Source of the DNA: Mycolicibacter senuensis
Lineage (GTDB): Bacteria; Actinomycetota; Actinomycetes; Mycobacteriales; Mycobacteriaceae
NCBI RefSeq assembly: GCF_003284925.1
Contig: NZ_QMEX01000034.1
Coordinates: 1-34,261 of the forward strand
Reading direction: 5' to 3'
Length of the DNA stretch: 34,261 nt
The notes beneath the pieces were generated by a model. The model saw only the letters and a program-made list of their open reading frames with translations. It searched no databases and was not told the DNA's origin. The position numbers were made by a program, and so were the translations under genes. Below, in pieces: positions 1 to 9,016 of the stretch (within the stretch, counting starts at the first letter, position 1; each line of letters starts with the position of its first letter).

Positions 1-236
1 AGAGCGCCTGGCAGGTGCTGCAGGACGCCGCCGAACGCGCCGGCATCACCGCGAAGGTGTCACCGCACACGCTGCGGCACTCGTTCGCGACCCATCTGCT
101 CGACGGTGGCGCGGACGTGCGGGTGGTGCAGGAGCTGCTCGGTCACGCCTCGGTGAGCACCACCCAGATCTACACGCTGGTCACGGTGAACGCGTTGCGT
201 GAGGTCTGGGCCGGCGCCCACCCCCGCGCCCGCTAG
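1..236 (+). CDS. xerD: Tyrosine recombinase XerD, C-terminal fragment (gene begins before the window)
   Basis: This is the 3' end of a site-specific tyrosine recombinase that acts with XerC at dif to resolve chromosome dimers. The reading frame is open from base 3 to the TAG at 234-236. It shows the catalytic box [12 protein letters not shown] (His-x-x-Arg), then [15 protein letters not shown], which carries the second catalytic His and the nucleophilic Tyr. The C-terminal tail is short, as in XerC/XerD and unlike phage integrases. Position supports xerD: in M. tuberculosis xerD (Rv1701) lies just upstream of the ParA-like/scpA/scpB block that follows here. The N-terminal domain and the first catalytic Arg lie outside the window. 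XerC is the main alternative, and gene order argues against it. Confidence 0.88.
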   Translation, partial: SAWQVLQDAAERAGITAKVSPHTLRHSFATHLLDGGADVRVVQELLGHASVSTTQIYTLVTVNALREVWAGAHPRAR

Positions 237-254
237 TCGGCGCGACCTTTTGCG

Positions 255-312
255 CGAGCAGACGCGTAAGCCCCCAAAAACACCCCGCGGAGGGGGCTTT
301 CGCGACTGCTCG
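255..312 (+). terminator. Long imperfect hairpin after xerD, probable terminator
   Basis: The left arm CGAGCAG-A-CGCG-T-AAGCCCCC (255-275) pairs with GGGGGCTT-T-CGCG-A-CTGCTCG (292-312). That gives 19 pairs interrupted by one T/T and one A/A mismatch, with a 16-nt loop. No clean U-tract follows, so this is either a mycobacterial-type terminator without a U-tract or an mRNA-end stabiliser. It begins 19 nt after the xerD stop. Confidence 0.55.
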
Positions 313-321
313 GCGGAAATC

Positions 322-337
322 GAGTAGCCGTCTACTC
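322..337. promoter_or_regulatory. Small palindrome upstream of the FAD monooxygenase
   Basis: GAGTAG-CCGT-CTACTC is a perfect 6-bp inverted repeat about 80 bp before the ATG at 415. It could be a repressor half-site pair. No regulator gene is next to it, so the role is a guess. Confidence 0.25.
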
Positions 338-414
338 TAGGCAGCGCAATCGGCTCGACGGAATCCTCAAGACAGCCCGGCACCCGCTGCCGGATCGGGT
401 CGTGGAGGATCGAG

Positions 415-1797
415 ATGGCACCCCTAGGTGAGCGCGCAATCGTGCTAGGCGCCAGCATGGGCGGATTGTTGGCGGCTCGCGTCCTGGCCGACTTCTACCG
501 CAGCGTGGTCGTAGTCGAACGAGACGAGTTGCCCGACGAATCCGCACAGCGGCGCGGCGTCCCGCAGGGGCGGCATGTGCACGGCCTGTTGGCCGGCGGC
601 GCGGCCGCCTTGAACACACTGTTTCCCGGCATGCTCGACGACCTTGTTGCCGCCGGTGGGCAAGCACTCGACGGCAGCAACCTGTCGCAAGTCTGGATGC
701 GCCTCGGCGGACACGACTTGAACCGGTCGGGTGCATTCGGCGAGCCGCTCGTGTCGTATCTGGCCACCCGTCCGTTTCTGGAGGCACACGTTCGCCAGCG
801 GGTGCGTTCTCTTCGCAATGTCTCCGTTATGGATGGTCACGATGTGGTGGAACTGGTTGCGCCCACCACAAACCGGGTCAGCGGCGTGCGGGTCGCGAAT
901 CGTGCAACGCGCGCTGAACACGAGCTGGACGCGGATCTGGTGATCGACGCGATGGGCCGGGCCGGGCGCACACCGGCGTTTCTGGACGCCCACGGCTATG
1001 GGCGCCCAGCAGAGGAACACATCACGGTGGTGGTGGCCTATGCCAGCCAGTTGCTGCGGATACCGACAGGCACGCTCACCGAGAAACTGATACTGGTCGG
1101 TGCGGTGCCGGAGCGGCCGACCGGTGGGGCGTTGTTCGCCTGCGAGCACGACACCTGGATGCTCACGCTGGCCGGGCTGGCCGGCCACGAACCGCCCACG
1201 GACCGCGCCGGAATGCTCTGTTTCGCCGCAGAATTCGCCCCGCCACCGATGATCGCCGCATTGCAAGCCGGCGAACCGCTGACCGAGGTATCGCGCTACC
1301 GCTATCCGGCCAGTGTGCGTCGCCGCTACGAAATGATGGCCCGGTTCCCGGCCGGTCTGCTGGTGTGCGGTGATGCCATGTGCAGTTTCAACCCGGTTTA
1401 CGGGCAAGGCATGTCGGTGGCCGCGTTGGAGGCGATCGCGTTGCGCGACTGTCTTTCCCGCGGCAGCGAAGGCCTGGCCGCCCGGTTCTTCCGAGCTTCG
1501 GCCAGGCCGGTCAACGCGGCATGGCAGATGGCGTCGGGCGCCGACCTCGCGCTGCCCCAGGTCCAGGGCCGACGGTCGGCGCGGACCCGGCTGGCGAACC
1601 GCTATACCCAACGACTGCTCGCCGCAGCCGAATCCGACATCGTCATCACCGAGGCGTTCTTCCGGGCCATGAACCTGATCGACCCGCCGAGCACGCTGCT
1701 ACGGCCGAAGGTCGTGTTCCGAACCGTAGCCGCCCAGCGACGCCGTAGATCTCCTGCGGTCGTTGTCCCGACAGCTGGGGAACCGACCCGTGCTTGA
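415..1797 (+). CDS. FAD-dependent monooxygenase/oxidoreductase (UbiH/PHBH-like fold)
   Basis: Predicted flavin enzyme of 460 aa. The N-terminal dinucleotide-binding motif is LGASMGGLLAARVL (residues 11-24), followed by the acidic strand end VVVVERDE. A middle segment DADLVIDAMGRAG resembles the DG motif, and LLVCGDAMCSFNPVYGQG (GD at about 319-320) is the second FAD-binding motif typical of group A flavoprotein hydroxylases. The ATG at 415 is preceded by a strong GGAGG (404-408). The substrate cannot be read from the sequence; relatives in actinobacteria hydroxylate aromatic or lipid substrates. The C-terminal tail is Arg-rich and overlaps the hydrolase remnant at 1790. The family is secure, the reaction is not. 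Confidence 0.8.
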   Translation: MAPLGERAIVLGASMGGLLAARVLADFYRSVVVVERDELPDESAQRRGVPQGRHVHGLLAGGAAALNTLFPGMLDDLVAAGGQALDGSNLSQVWMRLGGHDLNRSGAFGEPLVSYLATRPFLEAHVRQRVRSLRNVSVMDGHDVVELVAPTTNRVSGVRVANRATRAEHELDADLVIDAMGRAGRTPAFLDAHGYGRPAEEHITVVVAYASQLLRIPTGTLTEKLILVGAVPERPTGGALFACEHDTWMLTLAGLAGHEPPTDRAGMLCFAAEFAPPPMIAALQAGEPLTEVSRYRYPASVRRRYEMMARFPAGLLVCGDAMCSFNPVYGQGMSVAALEAIALRDCLSRGSEGLAARFFRASARPVNAAWQMASGADLALPQVQGRRSARTRLANRYTQRLLAAAESDIVITEAFFRAMNLIDPPSTLLRPKVVFRTVAAQRRRRSPAVVVPTAGEPTRA

Positions 1798-1903
1798 GGT
1801 GCTCGAGCGGCGTCCGCGCGGCGACGCCCACCCGGTATCGCTGGTTTTCGTGCACGGCGCCTGGCACGCGGTCTGGTCACCGGTAGGACCGTTCGGAACG
1901 TGA
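1790..1903 (+). pseudogene. Truncated alpha/beta-hydrolase gene (N-terminal stub only)
   Basis: From a GTG at 1790, overlapping the end of the monooxygenase, the frame encodes 37 residues and stops at TGA 1901-1903. They include SLVFVHGAWHAVW, the first strand and oxyanion loop (HGAWH) of many actinobacterial alpha/beta hydrolases. Such enzymes are about 230-300 aa long, and neither the nucleophile elbow GxSxG nor the rest of the fold follows in any frame. The 120 bp after the stop hold nothing I recognise. The 4-codon overlap with the monooxygenase suggests the two genes once formed an operon and that a deletion removed the hydrolase body. Confidence 0.5.
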
Positions 1904-2024
1904 ACACTCCCACGCTGGCATGATGCTCGAACCGGGCTGGTGCGCGGTGGCCGCACGAATCCACAGTTGGCTCGGTTCGCAGCGGACACAACACGGCCGC
2001 CAAGAAGCTCGGTACGGGTGAGAC

Positions 2025-2777
2025 CTATCCCAGGTACGTCGACTCCAGCACCAAGTCGGACAACAGGCGCTGATACTCCACGTGGGTCTTGTGTTCGACC
2101 GTGTCCCAGTGCGTCCCCTGCTGCGCCCGCATGTATTCGCGGTAGCGCGGCGCTCCCGGCAGTTTGACGTTGTCGGCGACCACGACCGACCCCGGATGCA
2201 GCCAACCGCGGTCCAAAATGCTGTGGAGGTCCGACAGGTAGGCGTCCTTGTCGTGGTCGAGGAACAGGAAATCCAGCGCACCGGCGGCGAAGCCGTGTCG
2301 TGCGGTCAGTGCGTCCAGCGTGCGCCCGCCGTCACCGATGGTGCCCACCACGCAGGTGATCCGGTCGGCCACCCCGGCGTGTGCCCAGATCTGCCGGGCA
2401 TTGTCGGCATTGGCCTCCGCGAGCTCGACCGAGTAGACCCGGGCAGCCGGAGCGGCGCGGGCGATACGCAGGGCGCTGTAGCCACAGTAGGTGCCCAGCT
2501 CCAGGGCCAGCGCCGGCTGCACCCGCTGCACCGCGGCGTCGAGCAGAGCGCCCTTCTCGTCGCCGATGTTGATCAGCAGCGACTTCTCGTAGGCGAACTC
2601 GTCGATGCGGGCTAGCACGTCGTCGATATCGCCGGCTCGGGCATGGGCCAGCACGTAGTCGACGGCGGCGGCTTCGCGGCCGTCGCCGATCTGGCCGGTG
2701 GTGGTGATGTTGCGGGCACCGGTCGCCATCCGCAGGAACGACCACCGCAGGAAGGGGAGGCGTCGTTTCAGGCTCAT
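2025..2777 (-). CDS. SAM-dependent O-methyltransferase, catechol-O-methyltransferase-like
   Basis: A class I methyltransferase of about 250 aa if started at the ATG at 2777, which has AGGA about 8 nt upstream; the frame extends to 2846. Family motifs are INIGDEKGALLD, the SAM-binding ALELGTYCGYSALRIA, the acidic strand end VYSVELAEANADNA, FLFLDHDKDAYL (metal-ligand Asp and Lys of COMT-type enzymes) and VVVADNVKLPGAP (the Asp-Asn metal ligands). These match Mg-dependent catechol O-methyltransferases, which move a methyl group from SAM to a catechol oxygen. M. tuberculosis has a COMT-like gene (Rv1703c) at the same place between xerD and the ParA-like gene. It is transcribed away from the ParA-like operon, and the 115 bp between them should hold both promoters. 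Confidence 0.85.
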   Translation of the reverse strand: MSLKRRLPFLRWSFLRMATGARNITTTGQIGDGREAAAVDYVLAHARAGDIDDVLARIDEFAYEKSLLINIGDEKGALLDAAVQRVQPALALELGTYCGYSALRIARAAPAARVYSVELAEANADNARQIWAHAGVADRITCVVGTIGDGGRTLDALTARHGFAAGALDFLFLDHDKDAYLSDLHSILDRGWLHPGSVVVADNVKLPGAPRYREYMRAQQGTHWDTVEHKTHVEYQRLLSDLVLESTYLG

Positions 2778-2849
2778 GGCTGCGATCCTATGGCGCTCGG
2801 CACGCCGTGGCGGACTGTTCATGTAGCGGGTATGGGCGTCGGTCACCGG

Positions 2850-2855
2850 TTAGAC
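2850..2855 (+). promoter_or_regulatory. Candidate -10 element of the ParA-like operon
   Basis: TAGACT fits the mycobacterial SigA TANNNT pattern and lies 37 bp before the ParA-like ATG, giving a leader of roughly 30 nt. No convincing -35 is visible. The same TAG is the last in-frame stop before the ATG at 2893. Confidence 0.35.
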
Positions 2856-2892
2856 TTCTTCGGATGTTCGCCACGACCACGCCGACTCGGCC

Positions 2893-3750
2893 ATGAGCGA
2901 CGACGACAGCTCCGCCGTCGGCTTGACCGGGCGTCCCCCGCGCGACATCCCCGAGCCGCAGCCCCGCGCCACGCACGGCCCCGCCAAGGTCATCGCGATG
3001 TGCAACCAGAAGGGCGGCGTCGGCAAGACCACCTCGACCATCAACCTCGGCGCGGCGCTGGCCGAGTACGGCCGCAAGGTGTTGCTGGTGGACCTGGACC
3101 CGCAGGGCGCGCTGTCGGCCGGCCTGGGGGTGCCGCACTACGAACTGGCGCATACCGTCCACAACCTGCTGGTGGAGCCGCGGGTCGAGATCGATGACGT
3201 GCTGATACAGACCCGCGTCGAGAACCTGGACCTGGTGCCCTCCAACATCGACCTGTCGGCCGCCGAGATCCAGCTCGTCAACGAGGTGGGGCGGGAGCAT
3301 TCGCTGGCGCGGGCGCTGCGCCCGGTGCTGGACCGCTACGACTACCTGCTGGTGGACTGTCAGCCGTCGCTGGGGCTGCTCACGGTCAACGGGCTGGCCT
3401 GCGCCGACGGGGTGCTGATCCCGACCGAATGCGAGTACTTCTCGCTGCGCGGGCTGGCGTTGCTGACCGACACCGTCGAGAAGGTCCGCGACCGGCTGAA
3501 CCCGAAGCTGGAGATCAGCGGCATCCTGCTGACCCGTTACGATCCGCGCACCGTCAACTCCCGGGAGGTGATGGCGCGGGTGGTGGAGCGCTTCGGCGAC
3601 CTGGTGTTCGACACGGTGATCACCCGCACGGTCCGGTTTCCCGAGACCACCGTGGCCGGGGAGCCCATCACCACCTGGGCACCCAAGTCCGGCGGCGCAC
3701 AGGCCTACCGCGCGCTGGCCCGCGAAGTCATCGACCGATTCGGCGCGTGA
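2893..3750 (+). CDS. ParA/Soj-family ATPase encoded with scpAB
   Basis: A 285-aa ParA-type ATPase. The deviant Walker A is QKGGVGKTTSTI (about residues 39-50, with the signature Lys ahead of GK). Then come LLVDLDPQGALS (Walker A') and YDYLLVDCQPSLG (Walker B). The N-terminal 30 residues are Pro/Arg-rich and probably disordered. No ATG, GTG or TTG lies between the in-frame stop at 2850 and the ATG at 2893, so the start is fixed. It overlaps scpA by 4 bp. The orthologue is Rv1708 by position and sequence type. It is distinct from the ParA beside parB near the origin, because no parB is present here. A role with SMC-ScpAB in segregation is inferred from the operon. Confidence 0.88.
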   Translation: MSDDDSSAVGLTGRPPRDIPEPQPRATHGPAKVIAMCNQKGGVGKTTSTINLGAALAEYGRKVLLVDLDPQGALSAGLGVPHYELAHTVHNLLVEPRVEIDDVLIQTRVENLDLVPSNIDLSAAEIQLVNEVGREHSLARALRPVLDRYDYLLVDCQPSLGLLTVNGLACADGVLIPTECEYFSLRGLALLTDTVEKVRDRLNPKLEISGILLTRYDPRTVNSREVMARVVERFGDLVFDTVITRTVRFPETTVAGEPITTWAPKSGGAQAYRALAREVIDRFGA

Positions 3751-4568
3751 GTACCGACGCCCAGACCGACACCGAAACGGCCGCCACCGGTTTCCGCGTT
3801 CGCCTGACCAACTTCGAGGGTCCGTTCGACCTGCTGCTGCAGTTGATCTTCGCGCATCGCCTCGATGTCACCGAGGTGGCCTTGCACCAGGTCACCGATG
3901 ATTTCATCGGCTACACCCGTGACGTCGGCGCGCAGCTGGAGCTGGAGGAGACCACGGCGTTTCTGGTGATCGCCGCCACGCTGCTCGATCTCAAGGCGGC
4001 CCGGCTGCTGCCGGCCGGACAGGTCGACGACGAAGAGGACCTGGCGCTGCTGGAGGTCCGCGACCTGCTGTTCGCCCGGCTGCTGCAGTACCGGGCGTTC
4101 AAGCATGTGGCGCAGATGTTCGCCGAACTGGAGGCCGCCGCGCTGCGCAGCTATCCGCGCGCGGTCTCGCTGGAGGACGGCTTCGCCAACCTGCTGCCCG
4201 AGGTGATGTTGGGCGTCGACGCCGAGTCGTTCGCCCAGATCGCGGCGGCGGCGTTCACCCCGCGCCCGGTTCCGACCGTGGGCACCGAGCATCTGCATCA
4301 GGTGATGGTGTCGGTACCAGAGCAGGCCGGTGTGCTACTGGCGATGCTGGAGGCGCGCGGCACCGGTCAGTGGGCGTCGTTCTCGGAGCTGGTCGCCGAC
4401 TGCGAAGCGCCGATCGAGATCGTCGGCCGCTTCCTGGCGCTGCTCGAGCTGTATCGAGCGCGGGCGGTAGCATTCGATCAGTCAGAACCACTTGGTGTGC
4501 TCCAGGTGTCGTGGACCGGTGAACGTCCCAGCAATGAAGACCTGGTGAAAGCAGAATCGGCCGAGTAG
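3747..4568 (+). CDS. scpA: Segregation and condensation protein A (kleisin of SMC complex)
   Basis: 273 aa from a GTG at 3747 that overlaps the ParA-like stop (GTGA). ScpA bridges the heads of the SMC dimer and recruits ScpB. The family signature NFEGPFDLLLQLI is at the N-terminus, followed by the helical segment TTAFLVIAATLLDLKAARLLP that binds the SMC neck. The C-terminal winged-helix region (TGQWASFSELV... IVGRFLALLELYRARAV) binds the SMC cap. Length is normal for the family. No separate promoter is visible, and the overlap implies translational coupling with the ParA-like gene. Confidence 0.93.
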   Translation: MSTDAQTDTETAATGFRVRLTNFEGPFDLLLQLIFAHRLDVTEVALHQVTDDFIGYTRDVGAQLELEETTAFLVIAATLLDLKAARLLPAGQVDDEEDLALLEVRDLLFARLLQYRAFKHVAQMFAELEAAALRSYPRAVSLEDGFANLLPEVMLGVDAESFAQIAAAAFTPRPVPTVGTEHLHQVMVSVPEQAGVLLAMLEARGTGQWASFSELVADCEAPIEIVGRFLALLELYRARAVAFDQSEPLGVLQVSWTGERPSNEDLVKAESAE

Positions 4569-5353
4569 TGCGAGACGAGTTGATGACTGACCACATGCCC
4601 GAACCCGAGGTGTCCGACGGCGCCGCGGCTGCGGAAACGGTGGACGACCCCGACACCGGCCAACAGCAGGCTTCCGGCGGCTCGGGCTCCGACCTGGGCA
4701 TCGACGTCGCCTTGGCCCCCGAACTCGAGGACGCCGAGTTGGGCGCGGTGCTCGAGGCCTTGCTGCTGGTGGTTGACACCCCGGCGACCGTGGAGTCGTT
4801 GGCTGCCGCCACCGATCAGCCGGTCTACCGGATCACGGCCAAACTGCGGGCGATGGCCGACGAACTCGCCGACCGCGACAGCGGTATCGATTTGCGCGAG
4901 GCCGGCGGCGGCTGGCGGTTCTACACCCGCGCCCGGTTCGCCCCCTACGTTGAGCGCCTCCTGCTCGACGGCGCCCGCTCCAAACTGACCCGCGCCGCCC
5001 TGGAGACACTGGCGGTGGTGGCCTATCGCCAGCCGGTGACGCGTGCCCGGGTCAGCGCGGTGCGCGGCGTCAACGTCGACGCGGTGATGCGCACGCTGAT
5101 GGCGCGCGGCCTGATCACCGAAGCCGGCGCGGACGCCGACACCGGCGCGGTGACGTTCGCCACCACCGAGCTGTTCCTGGAGCGGCTGGGACTGTCGTCG
5201 CTGGCCGACCTGCCCGACATCGCGCCGCTGCTGCCGGACGTCGACGTGATCGACGATCTGAGCGAATCCCTGGACAGCGAACCGCGTTTCATGAAACTCG
5301 GTGGTGTGCCGGCGGCCGACCAGCCGCTGACGTTCGATGTGGACCACCTCTGA
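4568..5353 (+). CDS. scpB: Segregation and condensation protein B
   Basis: 261 aa if started at the GTG at 4568, which shares one base with the scpA stop; the ATG at 4583 is an equally good start with GAGACGAG upstream. The first 55 residues are acidic and low in complexity. The double winged-helix core then starts at ELGAVLEALLLVVDTPATVE and includes the second-wing signature TRAALETLAVVAYRQPVTRARV, typical of ScpB. ScpB dimers bind ScpA and stabilise the SMC-kleisin ring. The gene is coupled to rluB downstream by a TGATG overlap. Confidence 0.92.
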   Translation: MRDELMTDHMPEPEVSDGAAAAETVDDPDTGQQQASGGSGSDLGIDVALAPELEDAELGAVLEALLLVVDTPATVESLAAATDQPVYRITAKLRAMADELADRDSGIDLREAGGGWRFYTRARFAPYVERLLLDGARSKLTRAALETLAVVAYRQPVTRARVSAVRGVNVDAVMRTLMARGLITEAGADADTGAVTFATTELFLERLGLSSLADLPDIAPLLPDVDVIDDLSESLDSEPRFMKLGGVPAADQPLTFDVDHL

Positions 5354-6102
5354 TGGCCTGGCCGGACGCCGAGGGCGTGCGCCTGCAGAAAGTGCTGTCG
5401 CAGGCCGGGGTCGCCTCGCGGCGGGTCGCCGAGAAGATGATTCGCGACGGCCGGGTCGAGGTCGACGGTCAGGTGGTGACCGAACTGGGCACCCGGGTTG
5501 ATCCCGCGACCTCGGTGATCCGCGTCGACGGGGCGCGGGTGAGCGTCGATGACACCCGGGTCTACCTGGCGCTGAACAAGCCACGCGGTGTGCACTCGAC
5601 GATGTCGGATGACCGCGGCAGGCCGTGCATCGGCGACTACGTCGAGCATCGGGTTCGCGGTGATGCCAAGCTTTTTCACGTCGGACGGCTCGACGCCGAC
5701 ACCGAGGGGCTGATGCTGCTGACCAACGACGGTGAGTTGGCGCACCGGCTGATGCACCCGTCGTATCAGGTGCCCAAAACCTACGTGGCCACCGTGCTCG
5801 GATCCGTTCCGCGCGGGCTGGGAAAGAAGCTGCGCGAGGGCGTGGAACTCGACGACGGGCCGGCGAAGGTCGACGACTTCGCAGTGGTCGACGCCGTGCC
5901 CGGCAAGTCAATGGTGCGGGTGACCCTGCACGAGGGCCGCAAGCGTATCGTCCGCCGGATGTTGGCCGCCGTCGGGTTCCCGGTCCAGGAGTTGGTACGC
6001 ACCGACATCGGCTCGGTTGCGCTGGGGGAGCAGCGGCCCGGAACCATTCGGGTGCTGAACCGCAAGGAGATCGGCGAACTATATACGGCGGTCGGACTAT
6101 GA
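5353..6102 (+). CDS. rluB: 23S rRNA pseudouridine synthase, RluB/RsuA family
   Basis: 249 aa. The N-terminal S4 RNA-binding domain ([16 protein letters not shown]... [10 protein letters not shown]) is followed by the catalytic domain with the RsuA/RluB box [20 protein letters not shown], whose first Asp after GRL is the nucleophile. The segment [19 protein letters not shown] is the usual C-terminal motif. It isomerises a uridine of 23S rRNA, probably near position 2605 as in E. coli RluB. The choice of RluB over RsuA or RluE rests on its place next to scpB, a conserved arrangement in Gram-positive bacteria (Rv1711 in M. tuberculosis). ATG 5353 overlaps the scpB stop. Confidence 0.88.
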   Translation: MAWPDAEGVRLQKVLSQAGVASRRVAEKMIRDGRVEVDGQVVTELGTRVDPATSVIRVDGARVSVDDTRVYLALNKPRGVHSTMSDDRGRPCIGDYVEHRVRGDAKLFHVGRLDADTEGLMLLTNDGELAHRLMHPSYQVPKTYVATVLGSVPRGLGKKLREGVELDDGPAKVDDFAVVDAVPGKSMVRVTLHEGRKRIVRRMLAAVGFPVQELVRTDIGSVALGEQRPGTIRVLNRKEIGELYTAVGL

Positions 6103-6791
6103 GCGCGGGCCGTCTGGCCGTCGTCGCCATCGACGGACCGGCTGGAACCGGAAAGTCGACGGTCGCACGGGGATTGGCGAAGGCACTGGGATCGCGCTAC
6201 ATCGACACCGGCGCCATGTACCGGGCCGTCACACTGGCGGCGCTGCGCGCAGGCGTGGCCCTCGATGACGCCGACGGTATCGCCGCCGTCGCCCAGAGCG
6301 CCGAGGTCTCGGTGGATTCCCAGCCCGACGGCGACCGCACTTACCTTGGTGGAGAAGATGTTTCGAGAGAGATTCGCGGTGACGAGGTGACCGGGGCGGT
6401 GTCGGCGGTGTCGGCGGTACCCGGAGTGCGTACCCGCTTGGTGGCCCTGCAGCAGCAACTGGCTGCTGCCGGTGGCGGCGTGGTGGTGGAAGGCCGTGAC
6501 GTTGGAACTGTGGTGCTGCCCGGTGCCGACGTGAAGATCTTCCTGACCGCCTCGGCCGAGACACGCGCCCAGCGCCGCAACGACCAGAACATCGCGGCCG
6601 GCCTGCGCGACGATTACCCCGGTGTGCTGGCCGATGTGCGGCGGCGCGATGAACTGGATTCCACCCGGGCGGTGTCACCGCTGCGGCCCGCCGACGACGC
6701 GGTGATCGTGGACACCGGAGAGATGAGCCAGCAGCAGGTGATCGACCACCTGCGCGACCTGGTCGAGCAACGCTGCGGGGCGATCCGATGA
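6099..6791 (+). CDS. cmk: Cytidylate kinase
   Basis: 230 aa. The P-loop [17 protein letters not shown] (residues 11-27) is followed by [17 protein letters not shown], the CMP-kinase signature that binds the nucleotide monophosphate. [25 protein letters not shown] contains the conserved GRDxGTVV box. The enzyme phosphorylates CMP and dCMP with ATP in pyrimidine salvage and dNTP supply. The gene overlaps rluB (ATGA) and der (ATGA), so it is cotranscribed. Length and motifs are complete. Confidence 0.94.
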   Translation: MSAGRLAVVAIDGPAGTGKSTVARGLAKALGSRYIDTGAMYRAVTLAALRAGVALDDADGIAAVAQSAEVSVDSQPDGDRTYLGGEDVSREIRGDEVTGAVSAVSAVPGVRTRLVALQQQLAAAGGGVVVEGRDVGTVVLPGADVKIFLTASAETRAQRRNDQNIAAGLRDDYPGVLADVRRRDELDSTRAVSPLRPADDAVIVDTGEMSQQQVIDHLRDLVEQRCGAIR

Positions 6792-8206
6792 GCACTTCGG
6801 AATCCGACGGCACCTGGTTCGACGAGACCGACTGGGAGATCGGCGAAGACGGTGGTTTCGATGCGAATGTCGAGGACTCCGGGCCGCCGCCGGTGGTGGC
6901 CGTGGTGGGCCGGCCCAATGTCGGGAAGTCAACACTGGTCAACCGCATCCTGGGGCGGCGCGAAGCCGTCGTGCAGGACCTGCCCGGCGTGACCCGCGAC
7001 CGGGTCTCCTATGACGCACTGTGGACCGGACGCCATTTCGTGGTGCAGGACACCGGCGGCTGGGAACCCGACGCCAAGGGCCTGCAGCAGCTGGTCGCCG
7101 AGCAGGCGGCGGTGGCGATGCGCACCGCTGACGCGGTGATCCTGGTGGTGGACACGGTGGTCGGTGCTACCGCCGGCGACGAGGCGGCCGCCAAGATCCT
7201 GCGCCGCTCCGGCAAACCGGTGTTCTTGGCCGCCAACAAGGTTGACAGCGAGCGCGCTGAGGCCGACGCGGCGGCGCTGTGGTCGCTGGGGCTGGGCGAA
7301 CCGTTCACGGTCAGCGCGCTGCACGGTCGCGGGGTGGCCGATCTGCTCGACGAGGTGGTCGCCAAGCTGCCCGAGGTGGCCGAGGTATCGGCGGGCAGCG
7401 GCGGCCCCAGACGGGTCGCGTTGGTCGGCAAGCCCAACGTCGGCAAGAGCTCGCTGCTCAACCGGCTCGCCGGCGATGAGCGTTCCGTGGTGCACGACGT
7501 CGCCGGCACCACCGTCGACCCCGTCGACTCGCTGATCGAGATGGACGGCAAGATCTGGCGTTTCGTCGACACCGCCGGGCTGCGCCGCAAGGTCGGGCAA
7601 GCCAGCGGACACGAGTTCTACGCCTCGGTGCGCACCCACGGCGCAATCGATGCCGCCGAAGTGGTGATCGTGCTGGTCGATTCGTCGCAGCCACTGACCG
7701 AGCAGGACCAACGAGTGATCTCGATGGTGGTCGAGGCGGGCCGCGCGGTGGTGCTGGCCTACAACAAGTGGGATCTGGTCGACGAGGATCGCCGCTACCT
7801 GCTGGACAAAGAGATCGACCGGGACATGGCCCGGCTGGCCTGGGCGCCACGGGTGAACATCTCGGCCAAAACCGGTCGCGCCGTGCAGAAGTTGGTGCCC
7901 GCGCTGGAGACCTCGCTGGCATCGTGGGATACCCGGATCTCCACCGGCCAGCTCAATTCCTGGCTCAAAGAAGTCGTCGCCGCGACGCCGCCGCCGGCGC
8001 GGAGCGGCCGTGCACCGCGAATCCTGTTCGCCACCCAGGCCACCGCTCGCCCGCCGACATTCGTGTTGTTCAGCACCGGATTCTTGGAGGCCGGCTACCG
8101 CCGATTCCTGGAGCGACGGCTGCGCGAGACGTTCGGGTTCGAGGGCAGCCCGATCCGGATCAATGTGCGGGTGCGAGAGAAGCGGGGCGCCAAGCGCACC
8201 CGTTGA
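6788..8206 (+). CDS. der: Ribosome-assembly GTPase Der (EngA)
   Basis: 472 aa with the diagnostic pair of tandem GTPase domains. G domain 1 has GRPNVGKST (41-49), DTGGWEPD and [16 protein letters not shown] domain 2 has [22 protein letters not shown] and [10 protein letters not shown]-terminal KH-like domain ends in [17 protein letters not shown]. Der binds the 50S subunit and is essential for its maturation. The first 35 residues are an acidic actinobacterial extension. ATG 6788 overlaps the cmk stop. It is the last gene of the overlapping block; the next gene begins 22 bp later. Confidence 0.95.
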   Translation: MSTSESDGTWFDETDWEIGEDGGFDANVEDSGPPPVVAVVGRPNVGKSTLVNRILGRREAVVQDLPGVTRDRVSYDALWTGRHFVVQDTGGWEPDAKGLQQLVAEQAAVAMRTADAVILVVDTVVGATAGDEAAAKILRRSGKPVFLAANKVDSERAEADAAALWSLGLGEPFTVSALHGRGVADLLDEVVAKLPEVAEVSAGSGGPRRVALVGKPNVGKSSLLNRLAGDERSVVHDVAGTTVDPVDSLIEMDGKIWRFVDTAGLRRKVGQASGHEFYASVRTHGAIDAAEVVIVLVDSSQPLTEQDQRVISMVVEAGRAVVLAYNKWDLVDEDRRYLLDKEIDRDMARLAWAPRVNISAKTGRAVQKLVPALETSLASWDTRISTGQLNSWLKEVVAATPPPARSGRAPRILFATQATARPPTFVLFSTGFLEAGYRRFLERRLRETFGFEGSPIRINVRVREKRGAKRTR

Positions 8207-8228
8207 GGCCTCGGAGAAGGGGGAGCCG

Positions 8229-9011
8229 GTGCCGGTTTCGCAGATGGTGTTGATCATCCTGGCCGGGGTGGGCGCCGGGGCCGTCAATACCCTGGTCGGT
8301 TCCGGCACGCTGATCACCTTCCCGACACTGGTGACGCTGGGTTTCCCGCCGTTGACCGCGACCATCTCCAACTCGATCGGCCTGGTGGCCGGCGGGATGT
8401 CCGGCACCTGGGCGTACCGCCGGGAACTACGAGGGCAGTGGGATCGGCTGCGCTGGCAAGTCCCGGGATCACTGATCGGTGCCCTCTTCGGCGCCTACCT
8501 GTTGCTGCACCTGCCCGAAGCCGTTTTCAACCGCGTGGTCCCGGTACTGCTGGTGGGGGCGCTGGTGCTGGTGGTAGTCGGTCCGAAGATCCAGGCGAAC
8601 GCCCAGCGCCGGGCCGAGCAGGCCGGTCGCTCGCTTGACCAGTTGAGTCGTGGCCGGATGGTGGCTTTGACGCTGGGTACCTTCGCGGTCGCCGTCTACG
8701 GTGGCTATTTCTCTGCGGCGCAGGGCATTCTGCTGATCGGTGTGATGGGCGTACTGCTGCCCGAGTCGATGCAGCGGATGAACGCGGCGAAAGTGCTGCT
8801 GACGTTGTTGGTCAACGTGGTCGCCGCGCTGGCCTACATCGTCACGGCATACGACCGGATCAGTTGGGAGGCAGCGGCATTGATCGCCGTCGGATCTCTG
8901 ATCGGCGGGTATCTGGGCGGCCACTACGGGCGGCGGTTGTCGCCGAACGCACTGCGGGCGGTGATCCTCGTGGTCGGCCTGATCGGGCTGTATCGGCTGC
9001 TGGCGGTCTGA
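8229..9011 (+). CDS. TauE/SafE (TSUP) family membrane permease
   Basis: 260 aa, hydrophobic, with about eight predicted TM helices in two similar halves. The family signature AGVGAGAVNTLVGSGTLITFP is in the first helix-loop, and the half-repeat YGGYFSAAQGILLIGVMG begins the second half. TSUP proteins move sulfite, sulfonates or other organosulfur anions across the inner membrane; the substrate here is unknown. The GTG at 8229 is chosen because GAAGGGGG lies about 6 nt upstream, whereas the ATG at 8244 is too far from it. The 22-bp spacing suggests it can be read from the der operon. It converges with the patatin gene (stops 5 bp apart, no terminator visible). Confidence 0.85.
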   Translation: MPVSQMVLIILAGVGAGAVNTLVGSGTLITFPTLVTLGFPPLTATISNSIGLVAGGMSGTWAYRRELRGQWDRLRWQVPGSLIGALFGAYLLLHLPEAVFNRVVPVLLVGALVLVVVGPKIQANAQRRAEQAGRSLDQLSRGRMVALTLGTFAVAVYGGYFSAAQGILLIGVMGVLLPESMQRMNAAKVLLTLLVNVVAALAYIVTAYDRISWEAAALIAVGSLIGGYLGGHYGRRLSPNALRAVILVVGLIGLYRLLAV

Positions 9012-9016
9012 GCGCG

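Noticed and set aside
1..236. XerD fragment as the integrase of the element
   Set aside because: It is 10 kb outside the att repeats, lacks a phage-type arm-binding layout and sits in its usual chromosomal context; a separate complete integrase lies beside attR.
445..1611. Long antisense ORF opposite the FAD monooxygenase
   Set aside because: Low-complexity, His/Gln/Arg-rich composition typical of an antisense frame; the plus frame carries both FAD motifs.
6929..8407. Long antisense ORF of 492 codons opposite der
   Set aside because: It is a high-G+C shadow of the der reading frame, with no motif and no ribosome-binding site; the plus strand has complete GTPase motifs.
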